This document shows, piece after piece, positions 8,541 to 17,823 of a DNA stretch of 64,000 nucleotides; position 1 is the stretch's first letter, and each line of letters starts with the position of its first letter. Under the pieces are notes generated by a model. The model ran no database searches. It was not told where the DNA came from and worked only from the letters and a program-made list of their open reading frames with translations. This DNA comes from Thermoplasmatales archaeon UBA509. GTDB lineage: Archaea > Thermoplasmatota > Thermoplasmata > Thermoplasmatales > Thermoplasmataceae. The stretch is from positions 40,835 through 104,834 of the forward strand of contig DAJC01000027.1 in assembly GCA_002498845.1 (NCBI GenBank), written 5' to 3'. A program made the position numbers and the translations under genes.

Positions 8541-9614
8541 ATGATGCCTTCAGGTGGTTATGGTTTGGAAGACAACGATGAGGATTTTACAACATCAGAC
8601 GCTGAACTTCAGGAGTACCTTGAAAAACTGAGGGTAAAAATCAAGATATTTGGAGCCGGAGGCGGCGGTTCCAATACCATTAACAGGCTGATGAGGGAAG
8701 GTATTAAAGGTGCCACTCTCATAGCATGCAACACAGATGCGCCACATCTGCTGAAGACCAGGGCAAATCACAAGATACTCATGGGGAAGAACCTGACCAG
8801 GGGCCTGGGTTCCGGTGCAGATCCCCGCATAGGTGAACAGGCGGCAAGGGAATCTGACCAGGACATAATGAAATATGTCACCGGAACGGACATCGCATTT
8901 ATTACTGCAGGCCTGGGTGGAGGAACAGGCACAGGATCTGCCCATTACATAGCAGGGAGGGCGAAGGACAGTGGCGCTCTCACAATATCGGTGGTCACTC
9001 TCCCATTCACGTCAGAGGGGAAAATCAGGATGGAGAACGCAATGTGGGGACTCAGGAAGCTCCTCAAATCTTCGGATACTGTAATAATCATACCCAACGA
9101 TAAGCTGAAGGAACTTGTTCCTGATCTTCCACTTGAAAAGGCATTCAGGGTTGCTGATGAAATAATAGTGAGAGCCATAACAGGAATATCAGATCTTGTG
9201 ACGAAACCCGGCCTCATAAACCTGGATTTCAACGATCTCAAGACGGTCATGAAGGATTCTGGCCTTGCCATGATTGGGATGGGTATGTCAGAAGGCGAAC
9301 CAGGGCCCAGGGTTGATGAGGCAGTTCAGAAGGCAATGAATTCGCCATTTCTCCAGTTTGATCTTTCCAGCGCAAGTGGCGTGATCATAAACGTGACCGG
9401 AGGCCGGGACATGCAACTTGAGGAGGCCAGCAATGCTGCAGAATTCATCAGGAAGAAGGTGAGCCGGAGCACCAGAATCATCTGGGGCGCCACCGTTGAT
9501 CAGGCTTATGACAACAGAGTGGAAGTCTTAATAGTGGCAACTGGAGTCAGCGCCGCTGAGATCCAGGGCACTGAAAAGAAGGACTCCGGAAGCGACATCG
9601 ACATGGTGTCATGA
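8541..9614 (+). CDS. ftsZ: Cell division protein FtsZ
   Basis: Tubulin-like GTPase that forms the division ring. The 357-residue protein has a short acidic N-terminal extension (about 30 residues), the first glycine loop IFGAGGGGSNT at 36-46, the tubulin signature GLGGGTGTGSA at 124-134 and the synergy-loop NLDFNDL at 227-233 with the catalytic aspartates. The C-terminal domain (about residues 235-335) is complete, and the tail is Ser/Asp/Lys rich. It stands alone between the glycosyltransferase and the transketolase operon. A CTTAATAGG box lies about 30 bases upstream. Confidence 0.97.
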   Translation: MMPSGGYGLEDNDEDFTTSDAELQEYLEKLRVKIKIFGAGGGGSNTINRLMREGIKGATLIACNTDAPHLLKTRANHKILMGKNLTRGLGSGADPRIGEQAARESDQDIMKYVTGTDIAFITAGLGGGTGTGSAHYIAGRAKDSGALTISVVTLPFTSEGKIRMENAMWGLRKLLKSSDTVIIIPNDKLKELVPDLPLEKAFRVADEIIVRAITGISDLVTKPGLINLDFNDLKTVMKDSGLAMIGMGMSEGEPGPRVDEAVQKAMNSPFLQFDLSSASGVIINVTGGRDMQLEEASNAAEFIRKKVSRSTRIIWGATVDQAYDNRVEVLIVATGVSAAEIQGTEKKDSGSDIDMVS

Positions 9615-9781
9615 GTCAGCAGAAACGCTGCAAGCTTGTACTGCCCGTGGAAATCCGGATTAGCATCCTTGTTGCAGCATGGGTTAAAGAACATTTTTAA
9701 TATTGGTGAAAATACGGCATGGTTACTTGCCGGCAGATGGCAGTATGACACTACCGAAGCCGGGATTGCGGTGGAAAATTC

Positions 9782-10606
9782 ATGGAACAATATAATGTGA
9801 TGGATCTGAAAGTCATTGCCAGAAACATTAGACGAAAAATCATAGAGATGGTTTACGAGGCAAAGAGCGGGCATCCTGGGGGATCTCTAAGTATTGCTGA
9901 TATTCTTGCCGTACTCTATTTCAAGGAGATGAACATTGATCCGCTTGAACCTGATGATCCAGACAGGGACAGGCTCATCATGAGCAAGGGGCACGCATCG
10001 CCCGGCCTCTATGCAACTCTGGCCCTGAGGGGTTACTTTCCTGAATCTCTTCTGGGCGGTTTCAGGAAGCTGAATTCAAAGCTCGAAGGACATGTCCACA
10101 GGGGAGTACCCGGAGTGGAGGCCTCTACAGGCTCCCTTGGGCAGGGACTGGGAATCGGCGTGGGGATCGCACTTGCTGCAAAACTTGATCACAGGGACTA
10201 CCGTACGTACGTCATTCTTGGGGATGGAGAGATAGAGGAGGGCAGCGTGTGGGAATCATTAATGGCTGGATCAAAATACCGTCTCAACAATCTTATTGCC
10301 ATCCTGGATCGGAATGGCGTCCAGCTTGACGGTTATACCAGTGATATAATGCCACTTGGCGATATCGGCAGCATGGTGGAAAGCTTCGGATGGGAAGTTC
10401 TGGAGATAGACGGCCATGATTTCAACCAGATCATATCTGCGGTTGAAAAGGCTAAGAAAGCTACAGACAGGCCCGTATTAATTCTTGCGCATACAGTAAA
10501 GGGCAAGGGTGTAAGCTACATGGAAAACAACCCGAAATATCATGGCTCCCCTCCTGCAAACGATGAGGAATACAGGCAGGCGCTGGAAGAGATTGGAGGC
10601 GAGTGA
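9782..10606 (+). CDS. Transketolase, N-terminal (thiamine diphosphate-binding) subunit
   Basis: One half of a split archaeal transketolase that moves two-carbon units between sugar phosphates. The 274-residue chain carries the pyrophosphate-binding part: SGHPGGSLS near the N-terminus, SKGHASPGLYA around residue 65 and the GDGEIEEGSVWES thiamine-diphosphate motif near residue 147 with its downstream Asn. It ends with the HTVKGKGVS segment typical of this half. First gene of an operon with the C-terminal subunit (1-base gap) and transaldolase, so the three genes form the non-oxidative pentose phosphate module. Confidence 0.93.
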   Translation: MEQYNVMDLKVIARNIRRKIIEMVYEAKSGHPGGSLSIADILAVLYFKEMNIDPLEPDDPDRDRLIMSKGHASPGLYATLALRGYFPESLLGGFRKLNSKLEGHVHRGVPGVEASTGSLGQGLGIGVGIALAAKLDHRDYRTYVILGDGEIEEGSVWESLMAGSKYRLNNLIAILDRNGVQLDGYTSDIMPLGDIGSMVESFGWEVLEIDGHDFNQIISAVEKAKKATDRPVLILAHTVKGKGVSYMENNPKYHGSPPANDEEYRQALEEIGGE

Positions 10607-10607
10607 A

Positions 10608-11564
10608 ATGAAAGCTGAAAGCCTTCGGGAAACTTATGGCGAAGAGCTCCGGAATCTGGGTCGCACACACGGCAACATTGTTGTTCTGGATGCTGATCTT
10701 TCCAGCTCAACAAAAACTGCTGTATTCGGCAAGGAGTTCCCTGACAGGTTCTTCAACATGGGCATAGCCGAGCAGTCCATGGTGGAGACTGCCGCTGGTC
10801 TGGCACTTTCAGGGAAAAAAGTTTTTGCATCCACATTTGCGGTTTTCCTGACAAGAACCTACGAACAGTTGAGACAGTCTGTTTGCTACAACAATCTTGA
10901 CGTTAATTTTGTTGTGACCCACGCTGGAATAACGGTGGGTGAAGATGGGGCAACACATCAGATAGTGGAGGACCTGGGCATAATGAGCGGCCTTCCGAAC
11001 ATGAAGGTAGCTGTTCCGGTAGATTCCGTGGAAACAAGGAGCGTCATTGACTATCTTGCAAATCAGGGAAGGGGACCTTACTATGTCAGGTTGACAAGGG
11101 AGAAGTTTCCGGTACTGAATGATCCGTCCTATGAGTTCAGGCCTGGAAAGTCAACTGTCCTGAAGGATGGGGACGACATCACCATTATGGGAATAGGCGT
11201 AATGGTCTCATTTGCCCTTCAGGCAGCCGATGCGCTGAAATCCAAGGGCATAGATGCAAGGGTTGTCAACATGTCCTCTATCAAGCCGATGGACAGGAAA
11301 GCAGTGATTGACGCAGCACGGGACACCGGCAAGATTGTCACTGTAGAAGAACATTCCATTTACAATGGCCTTGGAAGCAGGGTTGCCGAGATAGCTTCGG
11401 AAGAGTATCCTGTACCGGTGTGGAGGATGGGAATGAAGGACACATTCGGAAAGTCCGGAAAATCATGGGAGCTCTTCGATTATTTTCATATGGGAGTTAA
11501 TGATATGGTAAAGTTTGCTGAAGCTTGCTTCAGGGAGGAACCTAGATATGAAAATCTTTCTTGA
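10608..11564 (+). CDS. Transketolase, C-terminal (pyrimidine-binding) subunit
   Basis: The second half of the split transketolase, 318 residues. It holds the pyrimidine-binding domain with ADLSSST near the N-terminus, [12 protein letters not shown] with the catalytic glutamate that activates thiamine diphosphate, and the C-terminal domain ([14 protein letters not shown]) that completes the dimer. The ATG at 10608 follows GGAGGCGAG directly after the upstream stop, which decides this start over an in-frame upstream ATG inside the first subunit gene. Its end overlaps the transaldolase start by 17 bases, pointing to translational coupling. Confidence 0.93.
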   Translation: MKAESLRETYGEELRNLGRTHGNIVVLDADLSSSTKTAVFGKEFPDRFFNMGIAEQSMVETAAGLALSGKKVFASTFAVFLTRTYEQLRQSVCYNNLDVNFVVTHAGITVGEDGATHQIVEDLGIMSGLPNMKVAVPVDSVETRSVIDYLANQGRGPYYVRLTREKFPVLNDPSYEFRPGKSTVLKDGDDITIMGIGVMVSFALQAADALKSKGIDARVVNMSSIKPMDRKAVIDAARDTGKIVTVEEHSIYNGLGSRVAEIASEEYPVPVWRMGMKDTFGKSGKSWELFDYFHMGVNDMVKFAEACFREEPRYENLS

Positions 11565-12219
11565 TACTTCAAATGTTGAAGAGATTAAACAGGGTGTAGA
11601 TCTTGGGTTGGTAGACGGGGTAACAACAAATCCCAGTCTGGCTGCAAGAGAGGCGGGCAAGGGAAAGAGCTTTCAGGATATAATAAAGGAAATACTCAAT
11701 ATAACGCCTGGCCCGGTGAGCGTGGAGGTTGTTGCAACAGATTATGACAACATGATGAAACAGGCACTGAAGATCTCCCAGCTGGGTGCAAATGCCGTCA
11801 TAAAGATTCCCATGACCCTTGACGGCCTGAAGGCCATAAAGAGCCTCAAGGAAAAGAGGATACCGGTGAACTGCACGCTGATATTCAATCCAATCCAGGC
11901 TCTGCTGGCCGCAAAGAGCGGTGCAGAATATGTGTCACCTTTCGTGGGAAGGCTTGACGACATAGGTGAGGATGGAATGCAGATCATTGATGAAATCAAG
12001 ACCATATTTGTGAACTACGGCATTTCCACCAAGATCCTTGTGGCCTCAGTCAGAAACCCCATACATTTCCTCAGATCGGCAATCATTGGGGCTGATGTAA
12101 TAACTCTCCCATTCGACGTCCTGAAGAAGCTGCCATCCCATCCTAAGACAGACGAGGGGCTGGCAAGATTTCTGGACGACTGGAAGAAAGTCTCCCCTGA
12201 TGGAAGTTTCCCGCTCTAG
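11548..12219 (+). CDS. Transaldolase / fructose-6-phosphate aldolase family (TalC/FSA type)
   Basis: A 223-residue class I aldolase. The small decameric transaldolase/FSA family is recognised by MKIFLDTSN at the start, DGVTTNPSL near residue 23 and the Schiff-base lysine in VIKIPMT (Lys86). In archaea lacking the oxidative pentose phosphate branch it supplies ribose and erythrose phosphates together with transketolase. The start is the ATG at 11548, preceded by GGGAGGAA; the gene overlaps the end of the transketolase C subunit by 17 bases. Whether the enzyme is a true transaldolase or an FSA cannot be settled from sequence reading alone. Confidence 0.9.
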   Translation: MKIFLDTSNVEEIKQGVDLGLVDGVTTNPSLAAREAGKGKSFQDIIKEILNITPGPVSVEVVATDYDNMMKQALKISQLGANAVIKIPMTLDGLKAIKSLKEKRIPVNCTLIFNPIQALLAAKSGAEYVSPFVGRLDDIGEDGMQIIDEIKTIFVNYGISTKILVASVRNPIHFLRSAIIGADVITLPFDVLKKLPSHPKTDEGLARFLDDWKKVSPDGSFPL

Positions 12220-12227
12220 GATCCCCA

Positions 12228-13130
12228 TCATAACTTCACTTTTCTGTCCAGTATTGCCTTTGCCAGCATAACTTCAGTGCCAGATAGCCCAACAGAAAGG
12301 AACATTGTTACGTCTTCTGGGGAAATGCGGCCAGGGCGTTTCCCGCATATTATTTCACTGAGATCCGTAATCTTTTTCCCAGCCATTATGTGCGGCGGAT
12401 CGTAATCCTCAAGCTGTGCAGGAGAGTCTGTGGCAAGTACTGTACAGAGTTCTGCCACAGCAGGATCTATCTCACTGTTTCCTACAGACTTCCGTCCAAC
12501 TGCAACTAAGTGGGTGCCTTTTCTGATTTTCTCAGGAGAGAATAGGGGAGAACCGCTCCTTGTGGCTGTGATTATTACATCAGATATTGCTGCAACTTCT
12601 TCTGCGCTTTCCATCTCATATACTGGCACATGGGCGTAACTTCTTAATTTATCTGCGAAGGAATGCAGGTGATTTGGATTTCTTGAATGAGAATATATGG
12701 CTGAGAAGTTTCTGACATTGAGGGCAGCCATAACCTGATGAAAAGCCTGCACACCTGATCCAATTATTCCAAGGGATTCTGCATTGCTGTTGGACATGTA
12801 TTTAATTGATAGCGCTCCAATAGAGGCTGTTCTGTAAGCGCCAAGAAGAGATCCTTCAACAACTCCATCAAGATGTCCAGAAGCAGAATCGTATACAGCA
12901 GTCATCTGCTGGTCATGGGGAAATGTTGTGTAGACCCTGAAGCCTGCAACATGCTGCATAATGCTGCCTCCAGCGGTGAATACAAGCTGTCCATCGGTCA
13001 ATCCAGCGTGCAGTCTGGGCGGGCTTTCCAGTGTTCCGTGACAACGCTCAGTGAAGCACTGCTCCAGGACGGAAATGCTTCTCCCTATTCCAAATTCCGC
13101 CACGTCATTGTCATCTGCCATTGAAATCAT
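12228..13130 (-). CDS. Ornithine cyclodeaminase / mu-crystallin family protein
   Basis: A 300-residue NAD(P)-dependent protein of the ornithine cyclodeaminase/alanine dehydrogenase/mu-crystallin family. The Rossmann loop is LGIIGSGVQA near residue 123, followed by DVIITAT and LVAVGRKSVGNSEID, all family features. Members deaminate ornithine to proline, act as alanine dehydrogenase or reduce cyclic imines, and function cannot be separated by eye. The start is the ATG at 13128-13130: a TTTAATAA box (minus strand, 13153-13160) sits about 26 bases before it. A P5C dehydrogenase at 42 kb could use the same proline pool, but this is speculative. Confidence 0.82.
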   Translation of the reverse strand: MISMADDNDVAEFGIGRSISVLEQCFTERCHGTLESPPRLHAGLTDGQLVFTAGGSIMQHVAGFRVYTTFPHDQQMTAVYDSASGHLDGVVEGSLLGAYRTASIGALSIKYMSNSNAESLGIIGSGVQAFHQVMAALNVRNFSAIYSHSRNPNHLHSFADKLRSYAHVPVYEMESAEEVAAISDVIITATRSGSPLFSPEKIRKGTHLVAVGRKSVGNSEIDPAVAELCTVLATDSPAQLEDYDPPHIMAGKKITDLSEIICGKRPGRISPEDVTMFLSVGLSGTEVMLAKAILDRKVKL

Positions 13131-13152
13131 TGTTGTCCAAAACCCCAGCAAA

Positions 13153-13160
13153 TTATTAAA
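13153..13160 (-). promoter_or_regulatory. Box A of the ornithine cyclodeaminase-like gene
   Basis: TTTAATAA on the minus strand, centred about 26 bases upstream of the ATG at 13130. It favours this start over the longer frame beginning at 13151, which would start inside the promoter. Confidence 0.5.
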
Positions 13161-13220
13161 GCCATCAGTTTATAAAATTTAAAAAAGATAAATTCTCAGG
13201 CAAATTAGAATACAAAGGGA

Positions 13221-13258
13221 CGAAAATAAAAGAAAAGCAATGCCGGGCATCCAGGCAT
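13221..13258 (-). terminator. Possible terminator downstream of the FttA gene
   Basis: On the minus strand ATGCC and GGCAT (13240-13258) can form a short stem, followed by a T-rich run (13221-13239, TTTTCTTTTATTTT). It lies 75 bases beyond the FttA stop and before the next gene on the same strand. Archaeal termination relies mainly on the U-rich tract, so the stem may be incidental. Confidence 0.4.
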
Positions 13259-13333
13259 ACCGGTCAGGATAATGGTGATCTGCCATGGCACGTAATCTGA
13301 GCCAGTTCTATAATTGCCGGAAAAGATGAGGGT

Positions 13334-15256
13334 TCAATACAGCCTCAATGTCTCAAGATTCTTCAGAGAGACAGCCTCGATCCCGAACCTGGAGCGTATG
13401 AGCCGCGCAAATTCAACTGCGTTTTCGCCATCCCCATGGTTGACAAGTATCCTGTGGGGCTTAGGCTGCATTGTGGCTATATACGCAAGTAGCTGTCTCT
13501 TGTCAGAATGTCCTGAAAATCCTTCAGCATTCTCGACTGCCATCTTGATCTCATATTTCGCCTGTCTGCCGTTCTCCGACAGGGTTACATCCGGAGATCC
13601 GCGCTGGATGCGGCGTCCCAGTGTTCCATCCGCCTGGTAACCCACAAACACAAGGGAATTCTTTGGCGAAGGGGCCCAGCTTTTGAAGTACTCCATCACA
13701 GGGCCGCCGTTCATCATTCCTGACGTTGCAAGTACGATCTGGTTCTCAGTTGAATCGCATATATCTTCACGCTGCTTCTTTGATTCAACTCTCCTGAATA
13801 TGGGGCTGAGGAACGGGTTCTCTCTCTTGACCATTATGGCTTCCCTGAGATTCTTGTTCAGATACTCAGGATAAGCTGCATGAATGGCTGTTGCCTCCAT
13901 TATCATGCCATCAAGGTAAACAGGCACATCGCGCAGTTTCCCTGTTCTGACGGCCTCTTCCAGAACAAGCATGACCTCCTGGCTTCTTCCCACTGCAAAA
14001 ACAGGTATGAGAACTGATCCGGATCTTTCGAAAGTTCTGTTGATTATATCAACAAGATTGTTTGAGGCCTCCGCACGCGGGTGGTGATAGTCATTCCTTC
14101 CGGCGTATGTTGATTCAGTCATGAACGTCTCTGCCCGTGGGAATTTGTTGTTTGCAGGGTTGAAGAGCCATGTCTTCTCGAATTTCACATCACCGCTGAG
14201 CACCACGTTGTAGAGGCCCTCTCCAATGTGGAGATGAACGGATGCCGATCCAAGAATGTGCCCGGCGTTGTAGAATGTCAGCCTAACATCCCTTGTTATG
14301 TCCGTTGTTTCATTGTACCTGAGGACTATTGATCTTTTGAGGGCTTCTCTGATATGCTTTGATTCGTATGGCCCCTTATGGCCCTCAGCATGAGCAACCT
14401 TTATGTAATCATTCTGGAGCAGTGCTGCAAGGTCCCTGGTGGGTGGTGTCATGTAAACCGGTCCTTCATAGCCGTATTTATACAGAATAGGCAGGAGTCC
14501 GGAATGGTCAAGGTGAGCATGGGTCAGCACAACAGCATCTATTGCACTGAATGGCTGCATTTCTGGAATATACAGGTATGGTGCGCTGGCCCATGGGGAA
14601 TCCTCATCTCCGCTGACGTTCATCATGCCGCAGTCAACAAGGATGCGTGAGTTGTTGGTCGAAACAAGGGTGGCACTGCGCCCAACTTCCCTGTGCCCGC
14701 CCACTGCCGTTATGCGAATCCAGGTTTCTCCGGGCATGGGCGGGATGTTCAGTTTTTCCCCGAGATTGTGCAGGAAAACCTTGCGTTCCTGCTTGACTTC
14801 CCTCATGAACTCCCTCATTTCCTTGACCGTTCTGGAATGCATGGGTGGGGCCCTGACGAACCTGGGAGACCATTTGGTTTTCTCCTTTATGGTGGATACA
14901 TATTCGGCATCCCTGGCAGTTATAATGGATGGTTCTTCCACTTCTATTACTGCCTCTCCGGTGTCGGATTCAAAATAGACGTCCCTGAATCCGGCCTCAT
15001 CAGGAATTATCTCATGTATGATCAGTGTTGCCTCCTCCTCAGGCAGTAAAATACTTGGGTCCGGCCTTATGGCAATCCTCCTTCTGAGTTCCTGTGCGAT
15101 CTGCTTTGCCAGATCATCCCTGTGTGAGAACAGATCAAGGTTCTTGGTGTAGACTACAATGGTTGGTCCCTCATAGTCCACCTCCGTGATCTGGTTGTCG
15201 GGATAGAGCTTGTCAAATATACTTCTTGCTTCCGATAGATAATCTCTAAAAGACAT
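13334..15256 (-). CDS. Archaeal CPSF1 / FttA transcription termination ribonuclease (KH + metallo-beta-lactamase/beta-CASP)
   Basis: aCPSF1 (FttA) is the archaeal homologue of CPSF73; it cleaves nascent RNA at U-rich 3' ends and terminates transcription. The 640-residue protein has the full domain order: N-terminal KH-type RNA-binding region (about 1-145), metallo-beta-lactamase core with HAHLDHSG at 246-253, a beta-CASP domain with PVFAVGRSQE and GMMNGGPVMEYF, and a C-terminal HSDKRQLL plus ILVNHGD zinc-binding segment. Length matches the family. A GTTAAATT box about 20 bases upstream suggests a leaderless start. Its activity is relevant to the many overlapping convergent gene ends in this window. 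Confidence 0.95.
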   Translation of the reverse strand: MSFRDYLSEARSIFDKLYPDNQITEVDYEGPTIVVYTKNLDLFSHRDDLAKQIAQELRRRIAIRPDPSILLPEEEATLIIHEIIPDEAGFRDVYFESDTGEAVIEVEEPSIITARDAEYVSTIKEKTKWSPRFVRAPPMHSRTVKEMREFMREVKQERKVFLHNLGEKLNIPPMPGETWIRITAVGGHREVGRSATLVSTNNSRILVDCGMMNVSGDEDSPWASAPYLYIPEMQPFSAIDAVVLTHAHLDHSGLLPILYKYGYEGPVYMTPPTRDLAALLQNDYIKVAHAEGHKGPYESKHIREALKRSIVLRYNETTDITRDVRLTFYNAGHILGSASVHLHIGEGLYNVVLSGDVKFEKTWLFNPANNKFPRAETFMTESTYAGRNDYHHPRAEASNNLVDIINRTFERSGSVLIPVFAVGRSQEVMLVLEEAVRTGKLRDVPVYLDGMIMEATAIHAAYPEYLNKNLREAIMVKRENPFLSPIFRRVESKKQREDICDSTENQIVLATSGMMNGGPVMEYFKSWAPSPKNSLVFVGYQADGTLGRRIQRGSPDVTLSENGRQAKYEIKMAVENAEGFSGHSDKRQLLAYIATMQPKPHRILVNHGDGENAVEFARLIRSRFGIEAVSLKNLETLRLY

Positions 15257-15301
15257 TTCTGGGTACGCCCCAATTTAACTTGATAAATGTTTAATGGAAA
15301 T

Positions 15302-15934
15302 TTAAAGCAGTAACTTGAATTTTTTTATTCTGTCTGCCACTTCTTCTTCAGGAATCTGACGGAAACCGTTCTTGTCAATAACGGCCACATCTATCATTCC
15401 GCCTGAAGCTGAATCTCTCTGCTTTGCCGCCGATATTGCACGTATGACAAGCTCCACGCCTTCATCCACAGACATATCCTTCCTGAAGCCGTTTTCCAGG
15501 ACTCCATAGACCATGGGGGATCCTGATCCTGTGCTGGCATAGATGTCTTCAACTGATCCACCAGCTGCGTCAACAGAGAATATGTGTGGCGCCCTGTCAT
15601 AACCTCCAATGAGTATCTGCACCATATAAGGGTAGAATTTACTCTGGTTAAGTATGTTAGACAGGAGGGTGGCTGCTGCCTCGATGGGCATGTTCACACG
15701 TCTCTGAAGCCTGTATATCTCAAGCTCGGCAGACATGTATCTTACAAGTACCTGGGCGTCTCCCACAAGCCCTGCAATTGTCATTGCTGCATGAGTATCA
15801 ATCTGGTGAAGCTTCTTTCCATTCTTGTGCATGATGAAGTGATCCATGGTCACTCTCCTTTCAGTGGCCATGACAACCGCATCCTTCACTGTAATTGCAA
15901 CAGTGGTTGTTCCGGTATGTAACGTCTGTTCCAT
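15302..15934 (-). CDS. psmB: Proteasome beta subunit
   Basis: Catalytic subunit of the 20S proteasome. The 210-residue precursor begins MEQTLHTG followed by the run TTTVAITV; cleavage after Gly8 exposes the catalytic Thr (residue 9), and Lys41 corresponds to the mature Lys33. [10 protein letters not shown] and [12 protein letters not shown] are the usual beta signatures, and the propeptide has the same 8-residue length as the Thermoplasma enzyme. The frame extends 36 codons further upstream, but the extension has no family counterpart. The ATG at 15934 is preceded by AGGACG, and an AAATATTTAATATG box lies about 50 bases upstream, giving a short leader. Confidence 0.96.
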   Translation of the reverse strand: MEQTLHTGTTTVAITVKDAVVMATERRVTMDHFIMHKNGKKLHQIDTHAAMTIAGLVGDAQVLVRYMSAELEIYRLQRRVNMPIEAAATLLSNILNQSKFYPYMVQILIGGYDRAPHIFSVDAAGGSVEDIYASTGSGSPMVYGVLENGFRKDMSVDEGVELVIRAISAAKQRDSASGGMIDVAVIDKNGFRQIPEEEVADRIKKFKLLL

Positions 15935-16170
15935 GAATTCACGTCCTAAAAACCTGTAATTGCTGTAGTTTAATGTCATATTAAATATTTTCCTGCATGA
16001 GACAGCAACTAGCCGGCAGCCTTCAGGACATGCTGAAACCAATAGAAAACATCTTCAGTAACATGTCCTAATGAAATACGGAGAATCAGCGATTGTTCAA
16101 CATTTGCAATAACAGGTTTTTTCCAATGTCTTTTTGAAATTTAAGCCTTCGGAAAGCAGGTGGGCTTTGC

Positions 16171-16179
16171 TTAAATATA
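16171..16179 (+). promoter_or_regulatory. Box A of the CBS-domain gene
   Basis: TTAAATATA centred 23 bases before the ATG at 16198. This spacing selects 16198 over the in-frame ATG at 16183, which is too close to the box to be in the transcript. Confidence 0.55.
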
Positions 16180-16197
16180 CTCATGTTATACTCAAGC

Positions 16198-16620
16198 ATG
16201 GTTCTTTACGCCAGAGACATAATGAAGGAATACACGTCCATGATGAAAGAAGAAACAACAGCCAGTCAGGCGGCAAAGATAATGAGCAATGATCATGTGG
16301 GATTCGCAATTATCGAACGTGATGGCAAACCCATTGGAATGGTCACGGAATGGGACTTCGTGAACAAAATAGTCTCAAAGGATCTGAATCCCAAGGAGGT
16401 TCTGCTGAAGGATATCATGAATACGCCACTCATGTCTGTTGATCCAAAGACGCCTACGGATCAGGTCACAGTGCTCATGAGCAAGAAAGGTGTCAGGAGG
16501 CTACCCGTTATTGAAAACGGCAAGCTCATTGGCGTCATAACGAGCCGTGATGTGCTCAGGATTTTCAAGGACTACATGGATAACCTCTCTGACGTCATTG
16601 CCAGATTCGGAAGCTTCTGA
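16198..16620 (+). CDS. CBS-domain pair protein
   Basis: A 140-residue protein built only from two tandem CBS motifs forming one Bateman module: about residues 1-58 (ARDIMKEY...GMVTEWDFVNKIV) and 68-125 (DIMNTPLMSV...GVITSRDVLRIF). Bateman modules bind adenosine nucleotides or SAM and report energy or metabolite state to partner proteins. As a stand-alone copy its partner is unknown, and no neighbour suggests one. The start at 16198 follows from promoter spacing. A T-tract directly downstream (16631-16641) is a likely terminator. Confidence 0.9.
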   Translation: MVLYARDIMKEYTSMMKEETTASQAAKIMSNDHVGFAIIERDGKPIGMVTEWDFVNKIVSKDLNPKEVLLKDIMNTPLMSVDPKTPTDQVTVLMSKKGVRRLPVIENGKLIGVITSRDVLRIFKDYMDNLSDVIARFGSF

Positions 16621-16630
16621 TCACAATAAT

Positions 16631-16641
16631 TTCTTTTTTTT
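16631..16641 (+). terminator. U-tract terminator after the CBS-domain gene
   Basis: TTCTTTTTTTT starts 11 bases after the stop codon at 16620, with no strong stem before it. This is the usual form of archaeal intrinsic/FttA-dependent terminators. Confidence 0.55.
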
Positions 16642-16728
16642 GACATTTATGAGCGAGAAATCCCATACCCTTCAGGGTTGAGACGATATCACCTATCTGG
16701 GCGCTGTAGTGCAGGTTTTTCATTCCAG

Positions 16729-17376
16729 TCAGTCAACCCGGAAAATATAATTGAAAATCGAAAGGACGTCACGGGTGTCGCCCCTGCAGTATTCAAGAAA
16801 TTCAGAAGACTTTGATTTCCACATTTCGTGTATGGCTTCCCCTATGTTCATGTCTTTCCTGACCACCAGGTGTTTTTTCCTGTCAAGAGGAAGATCAGCA
16901 AACGCCTCATGGCTTACCACCTCGGACAGTTTTCTGAAGCGGTAATCACCATCGTATTTTCCAAGGAATTCCGCAATTACCTGCATCATGTCCAGTGTGT
17001 ATGAAACGGACAGGAAATGCTTGAGGTTCCAGAGTTGCTTTCCATATGGAAGCTTTGCCATCTTCATCCTGAGCAGCGGAATATCATAGCCTGTCTGGTT
17101 GTATCCTATTATCACTGATGGAGAGAAGTCCCTTATGAAAGTATCCAGTTTTGACAGTATCTCAAATTCAGAATCAGCGCTATCATCTTCTGCCACATAG
17201 AGCTGGGTTTTCATGTCACCATCCATATAGGACAGGGAGACAGCTATGATTTTCTCATAGGTGAGGAACTGCTCTTTCTTCAGTATGAGTGTTTCGAGAT
17301 CAATTGATAAAACGCAGTTCTTTCCGTCTGATTTGATTATTGCAGGTATTATGGTTTCATAGGGGGATCTCGTCAT
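16729..17376 (-). CDS. Stand-alone 3'-5' exonuclease of the PolB proofreading type
   Basis: A 215-residue DEDDy exonuclease without a polymerase domain. The three motifs are visible: Exo I SIDLET (Asp, Glu), Exo II GYNQTGYDIPLL (Asn/Asp) and Exo III YCRGDTRD (Tyr-x3-Asp). It resembles the predicted exonucleases related to the PolB proofreading domain (PF10108-like) and probably acts in DNA repair or nucleotide removal. The start at 17376 lies about 26 bases from the shared TATA palindrome at 17399-17410; an in-frame ATG at 17427 would lie upstream of that box and is rejected. Divergent from an unknown gene sharing the same box, so the two are probably coexpressed. Confidence 0.78.
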   Translation of the reverse strand: MTRSPYETIIPAIIKSDGKNCVLSIDLETLILKKEQFLTYEKIIAVSLSYMDGDMKTQLYVAEDDSADSEFEILSKLDTFIRDFSPSVIIGYNQTGYDIPLLRMKMAKLPYGKQLWNLKHFLSVSYTLDMMQVIAEFLGKYDGDYRFRKLSEVVSHEAFADLPLDRKKHLVVRKDMNIGEAIHEMWKSKSSEFLEYCRGDTRDVLSIFNYIFRVD

Positions 17377-17398
17377 AAATGGAATATTGCAATAAGCG

Positions 17399-17410
17399 TT
17401 TAATAATATT
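17399..17410. promoter_or_regulatory. Single near-palindromic TATA region serving two divergent genes
   Basis: TTTAATAATATT reads as AATATTATTAAA on the other strand, so either orientation offers a box A. Its centre lies about 25 bases from the plus-strand ATG at 17428 and about 26 bases from the minus-strand ATG at 17376. No second AT-rich box is present in the 51 bases between the two starts, so both genes appear to depend on this element. Confidence 0.6.
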
Positions 17411-17427
17411 CCAGACTTACGGAACAT

Positions 17428-17823
17428 ATGAAATTTGCACAGAGAGACTATTTAGGAAAAAGGGTCAACCTTGACCAGTTACAGGATCTGATTGAAAATT
17501 TCTTTAGAGAAGAAGGCTTCAGGACACAGTCATCAAAGCATCCACAGGGCTACATAGTCCAGGCGAAAAAGGGCGGAATTTTCAGGACCATTTTGGCAGC
17601 CAACAGGGCATACACAATAATGATTGACGGTACTCCATCAAACTTCAAGATCAGGATTGGGGTTGCAGACTGGCTGAAGGACCTCAAAAATGAAGTTACA
17701 GAACCATTCTTTACAAATCCAATGATGGCCTATCTGGAGGTTCCGGAAGCATTATGGTCCTATGAACTGGAACACCAGATGTGGCATTACATAGAGACGC
17801 AGGTTGATCTTGGGATCCAGTGA
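17428..17823 (+). CDS. Conserved hypothetical protein
   Basis: A 131-residue soluble protein with no family I can name. It begins with a helical segment (NLDQLQDLIENFFREEGF) followed by mixed strand-rich sequence (YIVQAKKGGIFRTILA, YTIMIDGTPSNFKIRIG) and a helical aromatic C-terminus (LEHQMWHYIETQVDL). No membrane segment or zinc cysteines. It shares its promoter with the PolB-like exonuclease, and its stop abuts the stop of the convergent purC gene. The leaderless ATG at 17428 is well supported by the box A spacing. Confidence 0.75.
   Translation: MKFAQRDYLGKRVNLDQLQDLIENFFREEGFRTQSSKHPQGYIVQAKKGGIFRTILAANRAYTIMIDGTPSNFKIRIGVADWLKDLKNEVTEPFFTNPMMAYLEVPEALWSYELEHQMWHYIETQVDLGIQ

Noticed and set aside
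16043-16170. Possible RNA gene upstream of the CBS gene
   Set aside because: No cloverleaf, box C/D pair or stable stem was found by eye.
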